Source of the DNA: an uncultured Prevotellaceae bacterium
GTDB lineage: Bacteria > Bacteroidota > Bacteroidia > Bacteroidales > Bacteroidaceae
DNA length: 64,000 nucleotides
Assembly (NCBI GenBank): GCA_900543815.1
Contig: UQST01000006.1
Coordinates: 1-64,000 of the forward strand
Reading direction: 5' to 3'
Positions 1-10,456 of the stretch are shown here, piece by piece. The translations under genes were made by a program, and so were the position numbers. How positions within the stretch are numbered: the stretch's first letter is position 1; each line of letters begins with the position of its first letter. Below the pieces are notes generated by a model. It saw nothing but the letters and a program-made list of their open reading frames with translations, did no database searches and was not told the DNA's origin.

Positions 1-135
1 CAAAACGGCTATAATTGGGAAAAGTCTGTCTTAGGACATCAAAAACGGGGCTATAAGCCAAGAAAAATTGTCTTATAAGACAATTTAAATTCTCTTATAA
101 GACATTTTGAATTGTCCTATAAGAGAATTTTTTCA
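1..135. repeat. AT-rich array of 12-bp palindromes on a 22-bp period
   Basis: Six units start at 4, 26, 48, 70, 92 and 114. The clearest are GTCTTATAAGAC (70-81), CTCTTATAAGAC (92-103) and GTCCTATAAGAG (114-125), separated by 10-bp AT-rich spacers (AATTTAAATT, ATTTTGAATT). Units further left are degenerate, for example GGGCTATAAGCC at 48-59. The array lies downstream of the GH78 gene and may continue beyond the window. It has the same 12+10 geometry as the GC-rich arrays elsewhere but unrelated sequence. The rest of the gap, 136-281, holds nothing I recognise. Confidence 0.85.
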
Positions 136-281
136 GGGTCTGCAGGGGCTTTTTCGGGGATTCTGCGGCCTCGCGTCGTGGGACTCGTGACTTTGCGTTT
201 TTTTGCAAAACGGCTTTTTTTGCGTGACTTGTGGTCCGGCCTTTATTCCTGCCTGATTGCCGTCAGCCTACTGCCCAGACA

Positions 282-2894
282 CTATGGGAGGTGCTTCTTG
301 ACCACGTAGGAGCCTGCCGTGTAGTTCCTCGATTCGCTTTCGCCAGGCAGAGTGACCTGTGCCGTACAGCCCTCAGGGATGGTGAACTTCCACATCCACT
401 GGTCTTCCACATACTTCCACTCGCTCTTGATGAGTCCGGCAGCCGACTTGTACTCCGCCTTGAGGAAGCCCAGCCCGCGGTCGGGTACGGGCTTCATGAT
501 GATGTGACGGAAGCCCGGACTGGCAGGGTCAGACTGGATGCCGGCACACGTCTGCCATATCCACTGGCACACGCAGCCGTAGGCATAGTGGTTGAAACTG
601 TTCATGCCGCGCGGCCCCATGCCCTTGTCCTTCATATAGCTGTTCCATCGCTCCCAGATGGTGGTGGCTCCGTTGTCGATACTGTAGAGCCAGCTGGGGT
701 TCTTGCGCTGGTACAGGAGAGCGTAGGCAATGTCGCTCATGCCGTTCTCGGTGAGGGTGGGCATGAGGATGGAGGTGCCCAGGAAGCCCGTCTGCAGGCA
801 GTTGCCATGCTCCTCGAAGTTCTTTCTCAGGCGCGCCTTCATGCTCTCCCTGGCCTGCCCCTCCACCAAGTCGTTCTTGAGGGCAAATAGTGCAGGAGTC
901 TGCATAGTGTTGAGGATGTCGGTCTTGAAGGTGCCGTCGGCATTGAGGAACGTGTCCTTGAGATACTGGCGGGCGGTCTGCTGCATGGCCTCATACTTGG
1001 CGGCATCACGGCCGGTGGCACGTGCCATATCGCGCATCATGCCTGCATCCATGGCCCAATAGCACGCACTCAGGTAGTTCCAATAGACGTAGGTCTCGGG
1101 GCGGCGCACCCTGCGTCCCTGCCCGTCGGTCATATCTATGCCTCCGCCGCAGCTCTCCAGAGGCTCATAGCTCAGCCAGTCGGCCCACTGGTAGTCGCTG
1201 TTCTCCTTGCTCAGAGCCTTATGGTCATACTTGGTATCGTTGATGTGGCCCACAAACTTCTCCATGGCTTCCCAGTTCTCGTCCACTATCTGCCTGTCGG
1301 CAAACTGCTTCCACACCACCCACGGCACTATGACTCCGGCATCGGCCCAGCCTAGACGCATCATGTCACCGTTTGTACTGCCATACTGTCCCATGGGAGC
1401 CACGCCCGGGAAGCCGCCCTGAGGACTCTGGGTATCGCGCATGTCACGCATCCACTTGTGGAAGAACTGGCGGGTGGAGGCGAAGAAAGTGCCTGTCTCA
1501 GCGAACACCTGCGTGTCGGCCGTCCAGCCCAGTCGCTCGTTGCGCTGCGGACAGTCGGTGGGGACAGACAGATAATTGGACCGCTGTCCCCAGATGGTAT
1601 TGGATATCAAGCGGTTTACAAGTGGGTTGCCCGTGGTGATGACACCTGTCTCCTGCTCCTTTGCAATGGAGGTCACCGGCACAGAGCGCAGGCTACGGAT
1701 GCGCACCTCGTCGGTGGCGGTGATGGACACCAGGCGGTAACCGAAGAAGGTGTTCTGGGGGCGGAAGGACTCTGTCTTGCCCGTGCCGGCGAAGGTGTAG
1801 GTGAGGCGCATGCCGGTGTCGGGAGTGCGCAGGTTCAGTCGGTGCACGCTGCCTTCGGGTCCGTCCATGCCACGAAGCTTGGCGCCATTGCCGTCGTTGA
1901 GCAGTTCGGAGGGCAGGCAAGTGAGCACCGTGCCGGCTTTGGCCTGGAACTCAAAGGCGGGGACTGCGGCGCAGTTCTGCCCGAAATCCACCACCAGGGT
2001 CTCGCCAGGGCGCACCACCATGGTGGAGCCCTTGCTGAAGCGTTGCTTCACAACCACCCGTCCATACTGCTCCTGGCTCTCGCCTGTGACTCCCTGCCAC
2101 GTATATGCCTCCACAGGAACAAGGGCGAGGTCCTCACGCAGGTATATCTCGGCACCGGCCGTAGGCAGTATCTCGCCCTGGAACTCGTGGCTCACCTCGG
2201 GAACGGAAAGCTTGTCGGGGGTGTCGAAGCCCTGTGGCACACGTGCGTCATACTCCTCGCCGTCGAAGATGGCCGCATGGGTCACGGGACCGGCCACGCC
2301 TGACCGCCAGCCGGCAGTATCGGTGCCATAGAGGCGCTTGCTGCCGTCGGCATAGGTGAGCTCCACCACACCACGGAACGCAGGCTTCCGCCCCACCATT
2401 CCGTCGTGCCCGCCGGGGGTGATTATCTTGTCGGCCCACCATCCGGGAGTGGCTTGCACCGAGAGCACATTCTCGCTGCCGGCAGCGGTGAGCAGCATGC
2501 CGGTGATGTCGTAGGTAAACGAGCGCTTGGTCTTGGCATAATGAGTAAAGCCGGGCTTCAGTATCTCCCGTCCCACGGGGCGGCCATTGACATAGAGGTC
2601 ATACACGCCCAGGCCGGCCGTCATCCATCTGGCCTTCACCACGCGCTGCTCGTTCTTGAGCGTAGAGACAAACCAACTGGCACCGTCGGCCGCCCTCTCA
2701 TTGGCTCCGTGCACCGCTCCTGTGACCACGGGGGCGTTCTTAGCCGATATCCACTGCGACGTGCTCCACGCCGAATTGTCTAATGCATCGGTCAACGAAC
2801 CGCAGTTGCTCTTGCCTGTAGAGCAACCGGCGAGGGCCAGGGCCAATGCTCCCAGCATGGGCAGACAGCACCTGAATAGTCTTTTCTCCTTCAT
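282..2894 (-). CDS. GH78 family alpha-L-rhamnosidase, lipoprotein
   Basis: The 870-residue product should cleave terminal alpha-L-rhamnose from plant or bacterial glycans. It starts with a lipoprotein signal (basic MKEKR, hydrophobic run, LAGC lipobox near residue 24), so it is probably tethered to a membrane. N-terminal beta domains are followed by the (alpha/alpha)6 catalytic region. The family motif CPQRNERLGW lies near residues 446-456 and supplies the acidic residues typical of GH78. Length fits the family. A TAACTTTG promoter box lies on the minus strand at 2948-2955. No SusC/SusD partner is adjacent. The family call is firm; the substrate is inferred. Confidence 0.9.
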   Translation of the reverse strand: MKEKRLFRCCLPMLGALALALAGCSTGKSNCGSLTDALDNSAWSTSQWISAKNAPVVTGAVHGANERAADGASWFVSTLKNEQRVVKARWMTAGLGVYDLYVNGRPVGREILKPGFTHYAKTKRSFTYDITGMLLTAAGSENVLSVQATPGWWADKIITPGGHDGMVGRKPAFRGVVELTYADGSKRLYGTDTAGWRSGVAGPVTHAAIFDGEEYDARVPQGFDTPDKLSVPEVSHEFQGEILPTAGAEIYLREDLALVPVEAYTWQGVTGESQEQYGRVVVKQRFSKGSTMVVRPGETLVVDFGQNCAAVPAFEFQAKAGTVLTCLPSELLNDGNGAKLRGMDGPEGSVHRLNLRTPDTGMRLTYTFAGTGKTESFRPQNTFFGYRLVSITATDEVRIRSLRSVPVTSIAKEQETGVITTGNPLVNRLISNTIWGQRSNYLSVPTDCPQRNERLGWTADTQVFAETGTFFASTRQFFHKWMRDMRDTQSPQGGFPGVAPMGQYGSTNGDMMRLGWADAGVIVPWVVWKQFADRQIVDENWEAMEKFVGHINDTKYDHKALSKENSDYQWADWLSYEPLESCGGGIDMTDGQGRRVRRPETYVYWNYLSACYWAMDAGMMRDMARATGRDAAKYEAMQQTARQYLKDTFLNADGTFKTDILNTMQTPALFALKNDLVEGQARESMKARLRKNFEEHGNCLQTGFLGTSILMPTLTENGMSDIAYALLYQRKNPSWLYSIDNGATTIWERWNSYMKDKGMGPRGMNSFNHYAYGCVCQWIWQTCAGIQSDPASPGFRHIIMKPVPDRGLGFLKAEYKSAAGLIKSEWKYVEDQWMWKFTIPEGCTAQVTLPGESESRNYTAGSYVVKKHLP

Positions 2895-2947
2895 ACAGAT
2901 TGGTTTTCGTTAGTGTAAAATGCTGAAACCAGCACGGCTTCTCCCTA

Positions 2948-2955
2948 CAAAGTTA
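2948..2955 (-). promoter_or_regulatory. -7 box of the GH78 gene
   Basis: The minus strand reads TAACTTTG, matching the Bacteroidetes -7 consensus TAnnTTTG, about 55 bp upstream of the GH78 start. No good TTG -33 element is seen at the usual distance. Confidence 0.5.
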
Positions 2956-3139
2956 CGTAAATAATGGGACAACGGATGCTATGCAAGAGCCTCAATATCG
3001 CCCCCGCATGCAAAAAAGAGCGTTTTTCCACATCCAGCAGAGTGCCACCGGCAACGAGCACCATGCCGCTCTATACATTATTATATATGCATGAGCAAGA
3101 CTCCTCAGCCCCAAGGCAAGACCTCTGGGGCATTCCCGA

Positions 3140-5539
3140 TTACTCGCTCCAGAGCAGTGTGCCGTCGGGCGACTGGCCTTGGGCACTGGCACTGGGCTCG
3201 GTGGTGCGGCCGCAGTTGTAGAATGTGACGGTGGCCTCGCCTTGCTGGTCAAGCGTAAGATGAGGATTCCAATAGAGCGTACGGCGGTAGTCGGCAGGCG
3301 TGTCGGTGAGCTGTCGCTTGCTATAGTCGGGGCTGTAGAACTCGGCGGGATAGGCAAAGCCCTGCAGCACATAGTGGCGGTCGCGGTACTCGACGCGCAA
3401 GTCATTCTCATCGCGGGGATACATGACGGTGGTGGTGACGGGCAGGTCGGTACCCTGGTAGCGGCGGTCGCCCGCCTTGCGACGGTCATAGTCGGTGTAG
3501 ATAAACAACCTGTCGATGCCGCGGTAGAACTCCCGCGCCTCCTCGGGAGAGTGCAGACTCATGAAGGAGAGCAGGCGGTCGGAGCGGTAGAGCGAGTCAC
3601 GGGGGATGCCTCCATAGCGGTCGATATACTGCGGCAGAGCCCTGCGCGAGGGCGAGATACCGTATCTCACCTCCATGTGTTCAGGGTCGCCCATCCCGTC
3701 GCCCATGGCTGCAAGATTGTTCATGCCGCCCACGAAGGGGTGCACCAGCCCGTAGTCGGCCACCACGTAGCGTGCCAAGCTGAACATGCCGGCATCGAAC
3801 ACCATATTGTCGGCCTCCTCGGCATCATAGGAGACACAGGGCTGCGAATCGTCAAACGCCCGCATGCCATTGTGCTTGGCGCGCACCGATATCTCGGGCA
3901 TATTGTGGACATTGCCTGCATCCAGCACGAAGAGGGAGCCCGCGGAGTCTCTTTCGGGACGCTGCGAGAGCGTGCTCTGATAGTGGCTGTAGCCCGACAC
4001 GAAGCGCGGATAAGGCCACTGCACGCGCGCCTTGTAGTCAGCACGCTTGATGTCGAAGCGTATCTTCTTGAACTTGTTAATGGGCGAGCGCGGGTCGAAA
4101 TCCACGTCATACTCCTTGCCCTGCACCCATTTGTAGTTCTTTCGTTCGCGCCGGCTCCACTTGGTCGTATCGGCGGCACTGAGGAAGAAGTGGGCCTGGC
4201 CGTAGAAGGGAGGCAGCTGCATCTGGAACCGCCCGTTCTTGGTGACGCGCTCGTTGGCGGCCATCTTCTGCCCGTCAGCCGATACCAGTTCGGCATGCAG
4301 CTTCACATCCTTGTCACTCTTGAGGTACTGGCGCGACATGATATAGTCCCTGTCGCGGCCGGCCGAGCGGTCTTCCTTCTGCCCGCCAGCCTGGCCGTCG
4401 GTGCCTGACGACTGGCCGTCGGGACGGATGGCAGCGGGGTCAACGGCCTTGCGGTCGGCTGCTCCGCCCACCACCGACGGCTCGGCGGGCTGCGGGGAAA
4501 GGCTTCCGCCGGCCAGGAGGGCGCTGAGGTCAGGGTGCAGCACGCTCTCGCCATCGCCCAGATACTCCCAGTTGTACTTATACACACCGCCGCGTATGAC
4601 CGGTGCCTGCTCGGCGGGCTGGCTCAGGTCCCACGTTCCGCTGATGGCCATATCCTGCCAGCGGAAGCGCCTCCAGCCCTGTGTGAGCATGAGCAGGTCG
4701 AGCCCCGTGCGGTGCTCCTCGTCATTGCGCTCAAAGTACCAGCTGGGCTGGGGCACAAAGCCACGTATCTCGCTGGCCAGGAGCATCTCGGTGAGGATGG
4801 TGCCGTTGTCGTTCAGGAAGTCGCGCCTGCTGTCGTCCCTCACGGCGAGCGACACGCTGCGGGCTCCCTGGGGTGCCTTCAGCCTCAGGCTCACAGGCTC
4901 ATAGGGGGCATAGGTCTCCTTGAGCCCCTGCATGGTGAGGCTGGGCTGCAGGTCGCAGTCACGGCGCACAAAGAAGAGGCGGTCGGCATAGACACGCCCG
5001 TGGGAGTCGAATACGGTGAGCTGGAAGACGCCCGACGAGGACAAGACCGATGCATCGAAGGTGGCCACGCGCTCGCCTGCCCCACCAGCGAGACGCGCCA
5101 GCGGCTGGAAGGAGATCAGGCGCCCCTCGTGCATGAGGGTGAGTGCCAGACTGTCGGCAGGGAGCTGGGACGATGTGCGTATGGCGGCCCTCCAGCCGTC
5201 GTCCTGCTGCTGGAGGTGCAGCGCCACGCCCTGCGGGTCGGCATCGGGCAGGCGGCATTCGGCCACCGAGCTGTCAGCGGCCACGAAGCGCACCTTCTGT
5301 ACCTTGCCTGCCACGGGGGTGACCATAAAGGTGCCGCGCCCACGGTTCTGCACCCGGACAGAGTCCTGGCCACAATAGAGCCAGCCATCGGTCCACTCAC
5401 CATCGCTCCAGGCGGCCTCGAAAGCCACGCGGCAGGGCAGACCCGCCACCAAGCCTCCGCCCTCGGGGAAGACCGAGAGGGTGAGTGTGCGACGGTCCAT
5501 GTCCTTGCGGAAGTAGCGGCGCTTGCCCCTGAGCGTCAT
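3140..5539 (-). pseudogene. Downstream part of a frameshifted surface protein (MG2-type)
   Basis: This 799-codon frame encodes the C-terminal two thirds of a large Bacteroidetes surface protein. It contains the segment SVFPEGGGLVAGLPCRVAFEA (split here only for description: SVFPEGGG, then LVAGLPCRVAF), which normally sits inside a macroglobulin-like protein, and it ends with the family-typical FYN..RTT...GTLLW tail. It has no signal peptide. Its ATG overlaps the stop of the upstream frame by ATGA. Reading upstream in this frame gives GAWRVFTRDM, which continues smoothly from the VYDRPQEPG end of the other ORF. I infer a single-base frameshift in one original gene, either real or a sequencing error. 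Translational coupling of two half-proteins cannot be excluded. Confidence 0.65.
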
Positions 5540-7401
5540 ATCGCGGGTGAAGACACGCCAGGCTCCTGAGGACGGTCGTACACGGGGAAGACACGGCTGT
5601 AGAGCTTCTCGTAGTCGCGGAAATAGGCTTTCTCAAACTCCCGCGAGTCGAACCACCGTATGGCGAAGGGCGAATGCTCGCGCTCATAACCGCCCCAATT
5701 GAGCTGCCAGCGCGTATAGGCCCGCAACTCGTAGAAGCCTGCGTAGGGAGCCTTGTCGGCAAGCGCGAAGTAGCCGCTGCCCTCACCCTGGGTCATCTGC
5801 ACCAGTTTGCGCTCCACCAGATAGCCGTCCTGATTATAGAGCTCGGCATAGAGCACACCGCTCACACCCGACGGACGGTCGGTGTCGGTACGGCGGGTGT
5901 AGGCCGAAAACCAGATGGTGTCGCCCAGCTGGTAGCTTGTATTGTCCATATGAACGAATATCTTCTCCTGCGGAATGGTGCGCCCGAAGGCCCGCAGGCG
6001 CTCCACCAGGGGGCGGAAGGGTCCCGAGAGTGCCAGCGAGTCGGGCTGATGATGCCTTGGGGCGGCGCCGGGCACCGCCTGGGCCTGCAGCGAGTCGCCC
6101 GCAGCAGCCTGCCGGCCGGCAATGCGCTCCTCGTGAGCCGTGCGCTGGATGAGCGTCTGTTCCCACAGGGCAGGGTCGTAGCCCGCCTGCGCAATGGTGT
6201 GGAGCATGTCATCGCCCAGCTCTATCTTCTGCCGTCGGGTGGCCTTGAGCTCTCTGGCACCCAAGTTGTATGCGATGGAGCGGCACTTCATCTGTGCGGC
6301 CTCCATGACGCACGACACGTACTCCACCTCGGTGAAGCCACGGCGGTGGGTGTATCCTATGCGGATGACAGGCTCGGTCTCACTGGTCTGCAGCCAGAAG
6401 TCTTTAGCGGCATCAAGCACCACGCCCGACATGCGACCCTCGAAGCCCAGCACGCGGAACCCCTTGGACTGCACATACAGGGTGCCTGTCACCAGGGGAT
6501 GATTGACCATGCGCTCGCGGCGGGTGAAGTGTATCTTGTAGTAGCCATCGTCACCGGGCAGCTCCTCCACGCGGATGTCATAACTGGAGGAGACCAGCTT
6601 GCGGGTGTCGCTGCGCGATGGGGCATCGCCGAGCGTGACCGTCCCGCTAATGGGCATATGCTGCGACACCTGCAGGTAAGCGGGATGGCTGCTGCCCAGG
6701 GGCACATACACCTGGTCCCAGAAGGGGTTGTCATAGACACGCGGAGCGAAGTCGAAGAGATGCTGGAGGTTGGATGAAGAGAAGAGGGCTGCCAGCTCGC
6801 TGTAGTCGGCCAGCTGGTAGTGACGGCCGCTGATGAAGGCTGTGTGGCGGAGGTTGACGGCACAGTCGGAGGTCATGAACGCCTCTACCATCTCGCTGCG
6901 GCCGCTCTTCAGCTCGAAGGTCTGGCGCAGGAAGTAGTCGGCCGACTTGCCTTCGCGGGTCCGGTATTCCTTGTCGAGCCTCTTGACCACCTTGTTGAGG
7001 ATGCTTGCGGGCGACACTACCGTCACCTCCCGCATCTGCGTGGCTGCCGACTCGAGACGCACCACGCGGGGAAGGTCGCGCGCCAGGAAGCGGCGCTTGG
7101 CATAGCCGAGAAAGGACACGGTGACGCTGTCGGCGGGCTCCAGAGTGAGCTGGAAACGGCCTTCCTCGTTGGTGAGCGTGCCGTTGCTCTGCGATACATA
7201 CACCGTGGCATAGGGGACGGGCTCGCCCGTGCGGTCATCTACCACACGTCCCGTGACGGACTGCTGGGCCCAGACCGGGGTACCGGCAAGGAAGAGGGAG
7301 AGGCAAAGGAGGCACACACAGCTGATACTGCCTGCCGGGCGCAGGCTGGCTCTCTGCAGCCACACACGTGCTTGGGTCATGGAGTCAGGCTTGGTATTCA
7401 T
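5536..7401 (-). pseudogene. Upstream part of a frameshifted surface protein (CarboxypepD_reg plus MG2-like)
   Basis: This 621-codon frame carries an N-terminal signal segment (residues about 20-45, ending VWAQ) and a carboxypeptidase regulatory-like domain (SVTGRVVDDRTGEPVPYATV, about 48-130). A middle region is followed by a macroglobulin-like start, EKIFVHMDNTSYQLGDTIWF, near residue 480. It then ends abruptly after VYDRPQEPG with a short out-of-family tail, VSSPAI. The family normally continues into the sequence found in the next frame at 5539-3140. Together they would make about 1,420 residues. The likely role is an exported, cell-surface protein of unknown substrate; the family is often near TonB-dependent systems. 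Confidence 0.65.
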
Positions 7402-7649
7402 AGTCGCATAAGGTTTTCCCTCACAAAGAGGATGTTAGTTGCCACGAAGTTACAACTTTCTGCCGAAACGGCAAGGGGCGGTCGAACTTTTTTGGGGAAA
7501 AGGCTTCCTTAGGAAAGGGAAAGGTGCTCACTGCGGGCAGAGGGGCTGAGAAGGAGCCCGCCTGCGGCCCCGGATGCGGGCAGATACGGCTGTAGGGAGA
7601 CGGATGGAAGACACGGTAAAATGCCAAGGACTACTGTAGATGCAAAAAC

Positions 7650-7727
7650 GCAGCACGCTGCACTGGCCATCGCAGCGCGCTGCGACAGGCGATGCAGGGC
7701 GCTGCGATGGCCGATGCACCGCACTGC
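7650..7727. repeat. GC-palindrome array A (4 units, 22-bp period)
   Basis: Four 12-mers (GCAGCACGCTGC, GCAGCGCGCTGC, GCAGGGCGCTGC, GCACCGCACTGC) start at 7650, 7672, 7694 and 7716, separated by 10-bp spacers such as GATGGCCGAT. Read on the minus strand the array ends in GTTTTTGC, like the 3' ends of the other copies. It sits in the 564-bp gap 7402-7965, downstream of the SecB-like gene and upstream of the split surface protein. A weak TAACTTCG box on the minus strand at 7445-7452 could serve the latter. Nothing else is recognised in the gap. Confidence 0.9.
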
Positions 7728-7965
7728 ATCGCACAGGCCAGCAACACAAGGGGCTGCGGGCGGGACTCTGTGCGGCACCGGGGAAAGGGCACGGGGAGAG
7801 TCCGTAAGGGCAAGGAGGGGAGGTGCCCAAGGCCGTACACCAGGCATGCTGCTGCAGGAGGCGCTGCCCCACGGCAGGCAAGGCATCAGAAAGAAAGCCC
7901 TCGCGAGGGAGCACCATGAGGACTGCCAGGCGAGGGAGAATGGGGCAAAGGCACGAAGCCAAGGC

Positions 7966-8451
7966 TCAGGCGTTGCCTGCCGATGGGGGCAAGGGCATCT
8001 CCGAGGCAGACTTCTGGCGGGGGAAACGCAGGTTTTCGCGCACAATCTGGCGGGGATCCATCAGAGGCAGAATGAGGCGGGGCAGGCCGGCCTCCTCGCT
8101 CTTGAGGGCAAGCATGCCACGTGCGGCACCCAGAGTGACATCGGCCAGATGGCAGGCCAGCTCGGCAGGCACTATCCACTGATCGCCCTGCAACTGGTAG
8201 AGGGCGCTCCAGCTCTCGCGAGAGAACTCTATTACGCACTGCGCACCAAAGATGAGCTGGGTGAGGTCGTTCTTCTTGTACTCCACGTTCATATTGCACA
8301 TCACCATGCGCTGAGCGGTGTCGGCGTTGAACTGAATCTGGTTGCCAATCTGCATGTCACCCTCTGGCCAACCGTTGGAAAGGTTGACGAACTGCAGCAG
8401 ACGCACGTCCTTCAGACGAAACTGCAGCTGTATCTGTTTCTTTTGTTCCAT
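7966..8451 (-). CDS. SecB-like chaperone, tentative
   Basis: The 161-residue protein has no signal peptide or membrane segment and is probably cytoplasmic. The N-terminal part is predicted beta-rich (QIQLQFRLKDVRLLQFVN). Near residues 115-145 it reads LGAARGMLALKSEEAGLP, resembling the 'RGxL...KT' strand-helix region of SecB-fold proteins found in Bacteroidetes. That resemblance is by eye only, and a plain 'hypothetical protein' call is equally defensible. It lies 73 bp downstream of the DUF4886 gene on the same strand and could be co-transcribed with it. Confidence 0.45.
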   Translation of the reverse strand: MEQKKQIQLQFRLKDVRLLQFVNLSNGWPEGDMQIGNQIQFNADTAQRMVMCNMNVEYKKNDLTQLIFGAQCVIEFSRESWSALYQLQGDQWIVPAELACHLADVTLGAARGMLALKSEEAGLPRLILPLMDPRQIVRENLRFPRQKSASEMPLPPSAGNA

Positions 8452-8524
8452 ATGATATAATGTTGTTAAGATATTGTTTTCTGTAAATGGGCGGCTTCAC
8501 CGGAGCGCCCCAGGGCACACCGCA

Positions 8525-9964
8525 TCAGTGGGCACGCACGATGACGGCATTGAGATAATAGAAGCGGTGGGCGGTGGAGTTGCGTGTACCCGGCATCACA
8601 CACAGCACGATGCGACCGTCGGCCGTGGGACGTACGCCCTTGATGCGCACTACGTCGGATGTGTTGTTGGCTGCCTCGACCGACTCGGCATAGCTCCCCT
8701 GCCCCTGCAGCACGAAGGTGGTCTGGCGGAAGTCGGTACAGTCCTGCCGCGAAGCGAAGATGGTGAAGTCATACTTCAGGTCGGGATTGAGGTGGCCCAG
8801 CGTATATTCGGCCAGAGGACGCGCCTGGGCATTGCCAAACTTGCCGGCGGCATAGCCCCACAAGGCCGTCATGCTCACCCGGGCAGGCATGAGCATGCGG
8901 GTGATGGTGTAGGTGGCTCCGTTCTGGTTGGAGCCTGCCATGGGCTGCGAGGCGGTGAGCGTGATGCCCGTAGGGTGCATGTACTCGTCGGTAATCCACG
9001 TATGGGTGCGCAGGTCAGTGCCTATGTCGTTCCAACTGGCAATGCCTGACGAGGCATCACCAAAGTTGAGCCTGATCTTCCCGGTGGGCTTGATGTCATT
9101 GACCAGGGCATAGCCGGCCTCGCTCATATCGGCCACCTCGTAGGGCGAAGCGCATGCCCTGTGGGCTGACAGCTGGCAGGTGAGTGCGGTGACAGCATCC
9201 ACACCGGCGGGGCGATAGTGGAGACCCACCGAGGATATGCCCGTGAGACGCTCGAGCCAGGTGCACGCGGCGGTGTAACGACCGAACTTGAGGTCGAGGT
9301 GGTAGCCGTCGCGGTTGAGGTTGTCGCCCAGCCATGAGGCCCGCGCATTCTGTATGGCAGTGCCGCTGGGCACAAGGAAAGTAATCTCGGGATGCTCTGC
9401 CAAGGCCAGCTGTACGGAACTACGGATACTGTCGTACATGGCTTGCTGGCTGCTGCCATAGTTGGCAAAGCCGCCATGAGTGGAGTCGTGGGAGTAGGCC
9501 CACGTCATGTGGAAGCCCAGCTGGACGTTTGGGTTGGGGCAGAGAGCGGTGGCATACTGGAGAAGCTCGCTCATGCATGGTTCATAGGTACCATACAGAC
9601 CCGACTCCGGACTGGCCTGCTGCACGGTGATGTAGTCCCATGGCTCGTCCTGCACAAGGGTACGGAGCGCCGTGTGCCGCCTGTTGGTGCGCACGCCACG
9701 TACCACCTTGCGGTACTCAAAAGTGTTGTTCTCCTCGGTCACATCGCGCCAGTGGGAAGCAAAGCCCTGCCCTCCGCGATAACCGTTACCGATGACCATC
9801 TCCACGCCCACCTCACGTCCCAACTCATAGAGGTACTGTTCAATGGCATCCTGAGAGAAGCTGTTGCCAATGGCCAGCACGCGGATGGTGTCGCTCTGCG
9901 CACTTATCAACAGCACGCAAAGCCACGCCAGAATTATCAAACCAATTCGTCTCATCATATCCAT
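8525..9964 (-). CDS. DUF4886 (SGNH-like) secreted hydrolase
   Basis: The 479-residue protein has an N-terminal signal segment (about 1-22, ending SAQ). The block-I motif IGNSFS lies at residues 32-37, as in DUF4886 proteins of Bacteroidetes, which adopt an SGNH-hydrolase fold. The later DGYHLD segment supplies the Asp and His expected in block V. The C-terminal about 180 residues form a separate beta-rich region of unknown role. The likely role is an esterase or deacetylase acting on glycans in the periplasm or at the surface. Substrate unknown. Upstream lies the repeat-rich gap 9965-10660. Confidence 0.8.
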   Translation of the reverse strand: MDMMRRIGLIILAWLCVLLISAQSDTIRVLAIGNSFSQDAIEQYLYELGREVGVEMVIGNGYRGGQGFASHWRDVTEENNTFEYRKVVRGVRTNRRHTALRTLVQDEPWDYITVQQASPESGLYGTYEPCMSELLQYATALCPNPNVQLGFHMTWAYSHDSTHGGFANYGSSQQAMYDSIRSSVQLALAEHPEITFLVPSGTAIQNARASWLGDNLNRDGYHLDLKFGRYTAACTWLERLTGISSVGLHYRPAGVDAVTALTCQLSAHRACASPYEVADMSEAGYALVNDIKPTGKIRLNFGDASSGIASWNDIGTDLRTHTWITDEYMHPTGITLTASQPMAGSNQNGATYTITRMLMPARVSMTALWGYAAGKFGNAQARPLAEYTLGHLNPDLKYDFTIFASRQDCTDFRQTTFVLQGQGSYAESVEAANNTSDVVRIKGVRPTADGRIVLCVMPGTRNSTAHRFYYLNAVIVRAH

Positions 9965-9989
9965 CCTTTCATCTTATCCTTTGTCTCTC

Positions 9990-10242
9990 ATTGATTCAAG
10001 CGAAGAAATCCCTTGCCAAGCCCTTCACTCCAGGCCGTGCCGGCGGAGCAAACCCTTCGCACGAAGCCTCTTGACGGTTAGCGATGGCGGGATAAGCTAT
10101 TAGCCAAGTGCTTTACTCCAAGCCGCGCTGGTGGAGCGAACCTTGCGCACGAAACCTCTTGACGCTTCACGATGGCAGAAGGAGCTATTAGCCAAGCGCT
10201 TTACTCCAAGCCGCGCTGGTGAAGCGAACCCTTCGCACGAAG
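9990..10242. repeat. 88-bp tandem repeat, about 2.6 copies
   Basis: The word GCCAAG followed by (C/T)ACTCCA(A/G)GCC starts at 10015, 10103 and 10191, exactly 88 bp apart, and the intervening sequence (GGAGCGAA, TTCGCACGAA, CTCTTGACG, GATGGC) recurs in order. The third copy breaks off near 10242. Degenerate similarity reaches left to about 9990. The period equals four times 22. No coding potential is apparent. It occupies the left part of the 696-bp gap between secDF and the DUF4886 gene; 10243-10456 shows nothing recognisable. Confidence 0.85.
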
Positions 10243-10456
10243 ATTCATACCGAAACTTGTTGGCGCGAGAATGCTTTTACCGCAGACCTTTTCATTTACC
10301 AACGTCCATAGGGCGAACTTTCTTCCCAAACCTCCCTGCCATGCCAAGAGTACCCGGCCTCGAGGCCGTCTGTACCCAAGCAACTGTTCGCAATGGTCTT
10401 TTCCGCGATTCACCTCGGGCATTTCACCATATCATTGCGGCCAACTCAGCGAATCA

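Noticed and set aside
5536..5539. Programmed -1 frameshift in the split surface protein
   Set aside because: No slippery heptamer is visible at the junction (GAGCCTGGCGTG), so a mutation or sequencing error is more likely.
7621..8460. Plus-strand ORF across array A and the SecB-like gene
   Set aside because: It runs through repeats and opposite to a better-supported minus-strand gene. The repeat translates in any frame into Cys/Arg/Leu-rich nonsense, as it does at the other arrays.
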